Assembly (NCBI GenBank): GCA_031276985.1
Contig: JAISMA010000171.1
Location: 1-6,020, forward strand
Length of the DNA stretch: 6,020 nucleotides
From: Helicobacteraceae bacterium
GTDB lineage: Bacteria > Campylobacterota > Campylobacteria > Campylobacterales > SZUA-545
Direction: 5' to 3'
The position numbers were made by a program, and so were the translations under genes. Each line of letters opens with the position of its first letter. Position 1 is the first letter of the stretch. The notes beneath the pieces were generated by a model that worked only from the letters and a program-made list of their open reading frames with translations, was not told the origin of the DNA and made no database searches. Positions 5,573-6,020 of this stretch are shown here, piece by piece.

Positions 5573-6020
5573 GTGTTAATAAAAGATCGTTTCGCCAAAG
5601 ATGGTAATTTTCTGTTTCGTTGGCGCAGTTTTGTACCGCTTTTAATGTTTGCGATCGTAACGCTTGAGCTGTTTCCTAAAAACGCCGAAGCGGTTATAAA
5701 TAACGCGCTTTCTTATCTTTCTGGTTTTGAAACTATAGATCGCGCCGCGCAAGGGCTTCTCTCTCTCTCTCTCTCTCTCTGAAAGATTCGCGTCCGCTTT
5801 AACTGTTTTAGCCGTTTTAATTAGCGCTCTTGGAGTTGCTATTCGCGTTTATACGATCGGTTATAAACATAAAGGAACTTCTGGGCGCAACACAAAAACG
5901 CAACAGGCAAGCGCGCTTAATACAAAAGGCATATATTCGCTTACGCGCAATCCGCTTTATCTTGGCAATTTTCTTATAGGTTGGGGCGTTATAGTATATA
6001 CGCATTCTTTAACGCTAAAC
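5573..6020 (+). CDS. ICMT-like membrane methyltransferase family protein, frameshifted at a CT tract (probable phase-OFF), 3' end beyond window
   Basis: The start is GTG 5573, with AAGGA seven bases upstream. The first frame gives 69 residues: FLFRWRSFVPLL (13-24) leading into a membrane segment, then a Leu-Ser run encoded by the CT tract and a TGA at 5780-5782. From 5781 a different frame is open to the window end (80 codons). It gives a second membrane segment (LTVLAVLISALGVAIRVYTIG), then GTSGRNTK, LNTKGIYSLTRNPLYLGNF and more hydrophobic residues. That second part is characteristic of the isoprenylcysteine carboxyl methyltransferase/phospholipid methyltransferase-like family, integral membrane enzymes using S-adenosylmethionine; the bacterial substrate is usually unknown. 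The two halves together make the expected N-terminus of one protein. Nine or twelve CT units would fuse them in frame; eleven, as here, ends translation early. An alternative is a sequencing or assembly error in the repeat, or a true pseudogene. Confidence 0.8.
5759..5780 (+). repeat. (CT)11 simple sequence repeat, probable phase-variation switch
   Basis: Eleven uninterrupted CT units lie inside the ICMT-like coding sequence, encoding alternating Leu and Ser. The coding frames before and after differ, so the present length puts a TGA right at the repeat's end. Gain of one unit or loss of two restores one continuous frame. Loss of one unit shifts to the third frame, which stops at 5800-5802. 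Slipped-strand mispairing at such tracts is an established on/off switch for surface and membrane genes, for example the CT-tract outer-membrane genes of Helicobacter pylori. Confidence 0.85.

Noticed and set aside
5817..6005. A 62-codon minus-strand open frame near the right end
   Set aside because: It is antisense to the second half of the ICMT-like gene, which has strong family motifs.
1..6020. CRISPR array, tRNA, rRNA or insertion sequence
   Set aside because: No regularly spaced repeats of suitable length, no cloverleaf or rRNA-like segments, and no transposase or flanking inverted repeats were seen.

Overview
The window looks like bacterial chromosomal DNA of roughly even base composition, tightly packed with genes. 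The host is probably an anaerobe or facultative anaerobe, because the largest gene encodes a CooS-type (nickel-iron-sulfur family) carbon monoxide dehydrogenase homologue. A dinucleotide-repeat switch inside a membrane-protein gene is a habit common in Campylobacterota (Helicobacter/Campylobacter relatives), but that placement is only a weak inference. No rRNA, tRNA, insertion sequence or CRISPR array was seen.

Layout. (1) Positions 1-612, plus strand: the C-terminal part of a DNA methyltransferase, with a methyltransferase glycine motif followed by an extra nuclease-like domain; the N-terminus lies outside the window. (2) Positions 623-5332, minus strand: a four-gene operon read from right to left. 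Its order is ABC ATPase (5332-4574), Tat-exported substrate-binding protein (4534-3347), ABC permease (3357-2599) and CooS-like CO dehydrogenase (2596-623). The genes are 39 bp apart, overlapping by 11 bp, and 2 bp apart. The methyltransferase and cooS-like genes converge with only 10 bp between stops, and a terminator-like hairpin spans that junction. (3) Positions 5333-5572: a divergent intergenic region with a candidate minus-strand promoter, a near-palindrome and a 10-bp direct repeat. (4) From 5573 to the window end, plus strand: an isoprenylcysteine carboxyl methyltransferase (ICMT)-like membrane protein gene, split by a (CT)11 tract that puts its two halves out of frame. This is very likely a phase-variable gene caught in the OFF state.

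How the genes may work together. The transporter resembles the nitrate/sulfonate/taurine (NitT/TauT) class, which imports small, mostly anionic solutes. Its translational packing with the dehydrogenase suggests that the importer feeds a substrate, or supplies a cofactor, to the enzyme. The enzyme keeps all B- and D-cluster cysteines and most active-site ligands. However, one cysteine expected to bind the Ni-Fe-S C-cluster is Asp368, and three of the four proton-relay histidines are missing. No electron-transfer (cooF) or nickel-insertion (cooC) gene lies beside it here. Together these points raise the possibility that this enzyme does something other than ordinary CO oxidation. That possibility, coupled to a dedicated importer, is the most interesting lead in the window, with the CT switch close behind.
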